Source: Deinococcus multiflagellatus (GTDB lineage Bacteria; Deinococcota; Deinococci; Deinococcales; Deinococcaceae). From it: a stretch of 64,000 nucleotides of DNA. The translations under genes and the position numbers were made by a program. The stretch covers positions 1 through 64,000 of the forward strand of contig NZ_JAIQXV010000010.1 of assembly GCF_020166415.1 (NCBI RefSeq), in the 5' to 3' direction. Positions 61,784-64,000 of the stretch are shown piece by piece; positions within the stretch are counted from its first letter, which is position 1, and every line of letters begins with the position of its first letter. A model generated the notes under the pieces. That model saw only the letters and a list, made by a program, of their open reading frames with translations. It did not search any database and had not been told where the DNA came from.

Positions 61784-63322
61784 TCAGTCCTCGTACAGTT
61801 CGCCCTTGCGCGGGCTCAGCGTCCAGGACTGCACCGCCCAGCCCTGCGCGCCGCGCTGCAGGTTCACGGTCAGGGTGTAACGGTCGCCGTCAATGTATTC
61901 GCTGTTCGTCTTGTCATCGGCGAAGCTCAGCGTCACGGGGAGCGCCACCTGCGCCTGATCCGCCCGGTCCACGGTCAGGTCCAGGCTGTCGAAGGTGAAG
62001 TTGCCCAGCCGCTCCAGGGGCAGGTTTTTCAACTCTGGGCTGTCCAGCGTGGCCAGCCAGGGCTTGGCGCGGGCCGCTGCCACGTCAATACGGCGCTGCA
62101 CCTCGGCTTTCTGGGCGGCGGTGCGGGGCGGCGTGGTCTGGGTATAGCTGGCCCCCACATGCTTGGCCAGCGTATTGAGGTCGCCCAGCAGGCCGGCCGT
62201 CACCGCCAGGGGATCGTCAGTCAGTTCGGTCAGACGCGTGGGCGAAACCCGGTAGGCCACGTAGCGCATGCCGCCGCTGCGTTCGTCGCGCACCAGCACG
62301 TCGTCGCGGCCCCCCGCGCGGCGCACGGTCGCCAGGGGAACCCAGGCGGTGTCCAGATAATCGGGCTCGACCTGCCGCGCCGGGACCGTCATCAGCGGCG
62401 GGCCCGCCACGATCTGGCCGCCCTGGGCGCGGTACAGCCGCAGCGTGGCCTGGGCGCCGCCCCCCACCAGCCCCAGGTATTCGCGCACGCCGGGGCCACT
62501 GAACGAGCCCCCCAGCCCCCGGCGCGGGGCGCTGAAGGGCACGCCCGCGCGCAGCGGCCAGTCGCTCAGGCCGTAGTCGTTCATGGCGCGGCGGATATCC
62601 GGGCCATAGTTGCCCAGCCACGTGCGGAAGCGGGCGGGCAGCTTCTGCACGAACGCCTGCGCCTCGCCGGGTTTGCCAATGGCCAGCAACGTGGCGTAAT
62701 CGGCCAGCACCTCGCCGCCGCCGGTCTTGTCGGTCACGGTTTTGGTCATCAGGCCGCGCAGCACGCCGGGGAAAGCGCGGCTGTTGTCCACATACTGCCC
62801 GCCACTGTACGAGAGCACCACCGGCAGCGGAATGCTCTCGGCAAAACTCAGGCCGTAGGCGTAGGCAAAGCGCCAGTCGGCGGCCAGCAGTTCCAGCGGG
62901 CCCTTGCCGTCCAGTTGCCGGGGCGTCAGCGTGTCGCTGTGCGCGCTGAAGTAGGTCAGCAGCTTGCGCGGCGGCGTGGTCAGCGAATACAGCGTGTGGG
63001 TAAAGCAGCAGTGCGCCCCGCCCGAAAAGCCGGCCAGCAGCACCTCCGGCACGCCGTCGCCGGTCACGTCGCGGCACCAGTCCACGCTGACGGCCGTGTC
63101 GGAGACCGAAGCGTAGGTGGCGCCGCCCCGCACGAGGCTCACGCGGTCTTCGGGGTCGTCGAAGCCGTTTTCGGCCAGGCGCAGGGTGTAGGCGCCGCAG
63201 GTCTGGGTGCTGGTTTTCACCGGGGCGCGCGGCTCGTCCTGGGCGCGGGCGGCGGGCAGCGTCAGGGGCAGCAGGGCGAGGGTGAGCAGAAGCCAGCTCC
63301 GGGGTGGGGGCGCAGTGAACAC
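61784..63322 (-). CDS. Exported protein of unknown function with FG-GAP-like start
   Basis: 512 residues. Signal peptide (SWLLLTLALLPLTLPAARAQ), then CGAYTLRLAENG and WCRDVTGDGVPEVLLAGFSG with a calcium-loop-like DxTxDG motif and GAHCCFTHTLYSL, so the exported N-terminal part has four Cys and probably disulfides. The C-terminal part has no recognised domain. GTG 63322 is chosen because TTTACT lies six bases upstream and the signal peptide follows; a longer frame from 63388 would run into the thiC leader promoter. Confidence 0.65.
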   Translation of the reverse strand: MFTAPPPRSWLLLTLALLPLTLPAARAQDEPRAPVKTSTQTCGAYTLRLAENGFDDPEDRVSLVRGGATYASVSDTAVSVDWCRDVTGDGVPEVLLAGFSGGAHCCFTHTLYSLTTPPRKLLTYFSAHSDTLTPRQLDGKGPLELLAADWRFAYAYGLSFAESIPLPVVLSYSGGQYVDNSRAFPGVLRGLMTKTVTDKTGGGEVLADYATLLAIGKPGEAQAFVQKLPARFRTWLGNYGPDIRRAMNDYGLSDWPLRAGVPFSAPRRGLGGSFSGPGVREYLGLVGGGAQATLRLYRAQGGQIVAGPPLMTVPARQVEPDYLDTAWVPLATVRRAGGRDDVLVRDERSGGMRYVAYRVSPTRLTELTDDPLAVTAGLLGDLNTLAKHVGASYTQTTPPRTAAQKAEVQRRIDVAAARAKPWLATLDSPELKNLPLERLGNFTFDSLDLTVDRADQAQVALPVTLSFADDKTNSEYIDGDRYTLTVNLQRGAQGWAVQSWTLSPRKGELYED

Positions 63323-63361
63323 AGGTTCAGTAAAGCACCTGCGTCGGCCCAGGCGCCCGCC

Positions 63362-63389
63362 TTGATTTTTCCGGGGCGCGGTGTACACT
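63362..63389 (+). promoter_or_regulatory. Promoter of the thiC riboswitch transcript
   Basis: -35 TTGATT (63362-63367), 16-base spacer, -10 TACACT (63384-63389), placing the transcript start just before the riboswitch. Confidence 0.7.
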
Positions 63390-63396
63390 CGCCGCA

Positions 63397-63493
63397 GTCA
63401 CCAGGGGTGCCGCTCAAGTGGAGCGGCTGAGAGGGCGCGCCAAGCCTAACCCTAGGAACCTGATCTGGTTTGTGCCAGCGGAGGGAGCGTGAC
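63397..63493 (+). ncRNA. TPP riboswitch (THI element)
   Basis: Binds thiamine pyrophosphate and turns down thiamine synthesis genes. Conserved parts are present in order: P1 GTCAC (63397-63401) with GTGAC (63489-63493), GGGGTGCC, CTGAGAGG, the ACCCT-type segment (CCTA), GAACCTGATCTGG and GCCAGCGGAGGGA. An expression hairpin GCCCCCCTC/GAGGGGGGC lies at 63520-63547 with a poor T-run, so control may be by termination or by RNA folding before thiC. Confidence 0.95.
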
Positions 63494-63519
63494 GGGTGCC
63501 AAGGCCACATGTGGGTTTT

Positions 63520-63552
63520 GCCCCCCTCCGAAGCGCGTGAGGGGGGCGTTGT
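63520..63552 (+). terminator. Expression-platform hairpin of the TPP riboswitch
   Basis: GCCCCCCTC (63520-63528) pairs perfectly with GAGGGGGGC (63539-63547), 10-base loop, followed by GTTGTC. The T-run is weak, so it may need other factors; the gap to thiC (63553-63694) shows no gene. Confidence 0.55.
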
Positions 63553-63694
63553 CGTGTTGATTCGCTAAACAAAAAGTCCACAAATACCGCCGGCTGAAGC
63601 GGTCTGCGGTTCATCTCCGGTGTCTGTTCTCACCGCCTTTGCTGTGCGCCCCGCGCGCCCGGCCGTCCCTGCTCTGTTGCCTTTCGGAGGCCCC

Positions 63695-64000
63695 ATGCCC
63701 ACCCTGCCTGACCTGCCCCAGCCCACCCTGGACGCCGACCTGACCACCCCCTTTCCCGGCAGCGAGAAGGTATACCTGCGCGGCACCCGGCACCCCGGCG
63801 TGCGCGTGCCTGCGCGGCGCATTCACCAGTCGCCCACCCTGGTGCGTGTAGGCGAGCTGACCCGCCGCGTGCCCAACCCCCCGCTGCTGGTCCCCGATAC
63901 CAGCGGCCCCTACACCGACCCCGCCGTAACCGTGGATCTGCGCGCCGGGCTGGGGCACGCCCGCCCCTGGCTGGCCGGTGACGCCCGGCTTGAACTGCAC
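63695..64000 (+). CDS. thiC: Phosphomethylpyrimidine synthase ThiC (5' part, cut by window end)
   Basis: Radical-SAM enzyme converting aminoimidazole ribotide to HMP-phosphate for thiamine. Only the first 102 codons are in the window. They include [20 protein letters not shown] near 20, RRIHQSPT and [20 protein letters not shown] near 65-85, which are ThiC N-terminal motifs. GGAGG five bases before ATG 63695 fixes the start. It continues beyond base 64000, which is why no stop is seen, and it lies under the TPP riboswitch. Confidence 0.93.
   Translation, partial: MPTLPDLPQPTLDADLTTPFPGSEKVYLRGTRHPGVRVPARRIHQSPTLVRVGELTRRVPNPPLLVPDTSGPYTDPAVTVDLRAGLGHARPWLAGDARLELH

Overview
The window is high-GC, gene-dense bacterial chromosome and looks like a Deinococcus. 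Pointers are a 129-residue DdrO repressor with the expected Leu106-Arg107 cleavage site, an SLH-coiled-coil-beta-barrel SlpA envelope protein, a Taq-type M32 carboxypeptidase, an LptD-like outer membrane protein, and about sixteen genes whose start codon sits 5-7 nt after a TANNNT -10 box, the leaderless arrangement known from Deinococcus. No rRNA, CRISPR array, phage or intact insertion sequence was seen. Two tRNA genes (Glu-UUC, Asp-GUC), one TPP riboswitch and one repeat-rich non-coding element are present.

Layout. 1-8.5 kb: tgt, slpA, ppaC, folC and an M32 carboxypeptidase on the plus strand. 8.5-9.5 kb: a small unknown gene diverging from ddrO. 9.8-12.6 kb: a minus-strand set of DUF177 (YceD), moaC and an unusual repeat-containing membrane protein. 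12.7-36.5 kb: a large surface-polysaccharide locus made of two convergent units. The plus unit holds a CapD/WbpM-type dehydratase, a Wzx-type flippase and an AsnB-type amidotransferase, with rmlA divergent. The minus unit, with mostly 1-14 nt overlaps, runs wbpA-wbpB-wbpD-wbpE-wbpI, wzy, a glycosyltransferase, capE-capF-capG, a second glycosyltransferase, a fused sugar reductase/phosphoglycosyl transferase, a tyrosine autokinase and a ligase/polymerase-like gene.

These genes fit together. They encode complete routes to UDP-ManNAc3NAcA (WbpA-B-E-D-I) and UDP-L-FucNAc (CapE-F-G), and probably to UDP-QuiNAc or UDP-D-FucNAc (dehydratase plus the reductase half of the fusion). One initiating transferase plus two glycosyltransferases would make a trisaccharide repeat that Wzx, Wzy and the BY-kinase export and polymerise. 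AsnB may amidate the uronic acid.

36.6-64 kb is mostly housekeeping: tRNA-Glu, lpd, a DUF2167 protein, psuK-psuG, the repeat element, a single-chain MNT-HEPN protein (toxin-antitoxin type), acpS, an M48 protease, a quinone reductase, an RlmD-like methyltransferase lacking Fe-S cysteines, speA, tRNA-Asp, a beta-lactamase-fold hydrolase, a lipoprotein, an LptD-like/SpoIID-like pair, a Ca2+/H+ antiporter, an aldo/keto reductase, RidA and, at the right edge, a TPP riboswitch ahead of thiC, which runs out of the window.

Most interesting points: the inferred trisaccharide pathway with its reductase-transferase fusion, the cis-fused MNT-HEPN protein, the 46-bp perfect inverted repeats at about 41.5 and 41.9 kb, the 25-residue repeat protein, and small coupled ORFs before wzy and the aldo/keto reductase.
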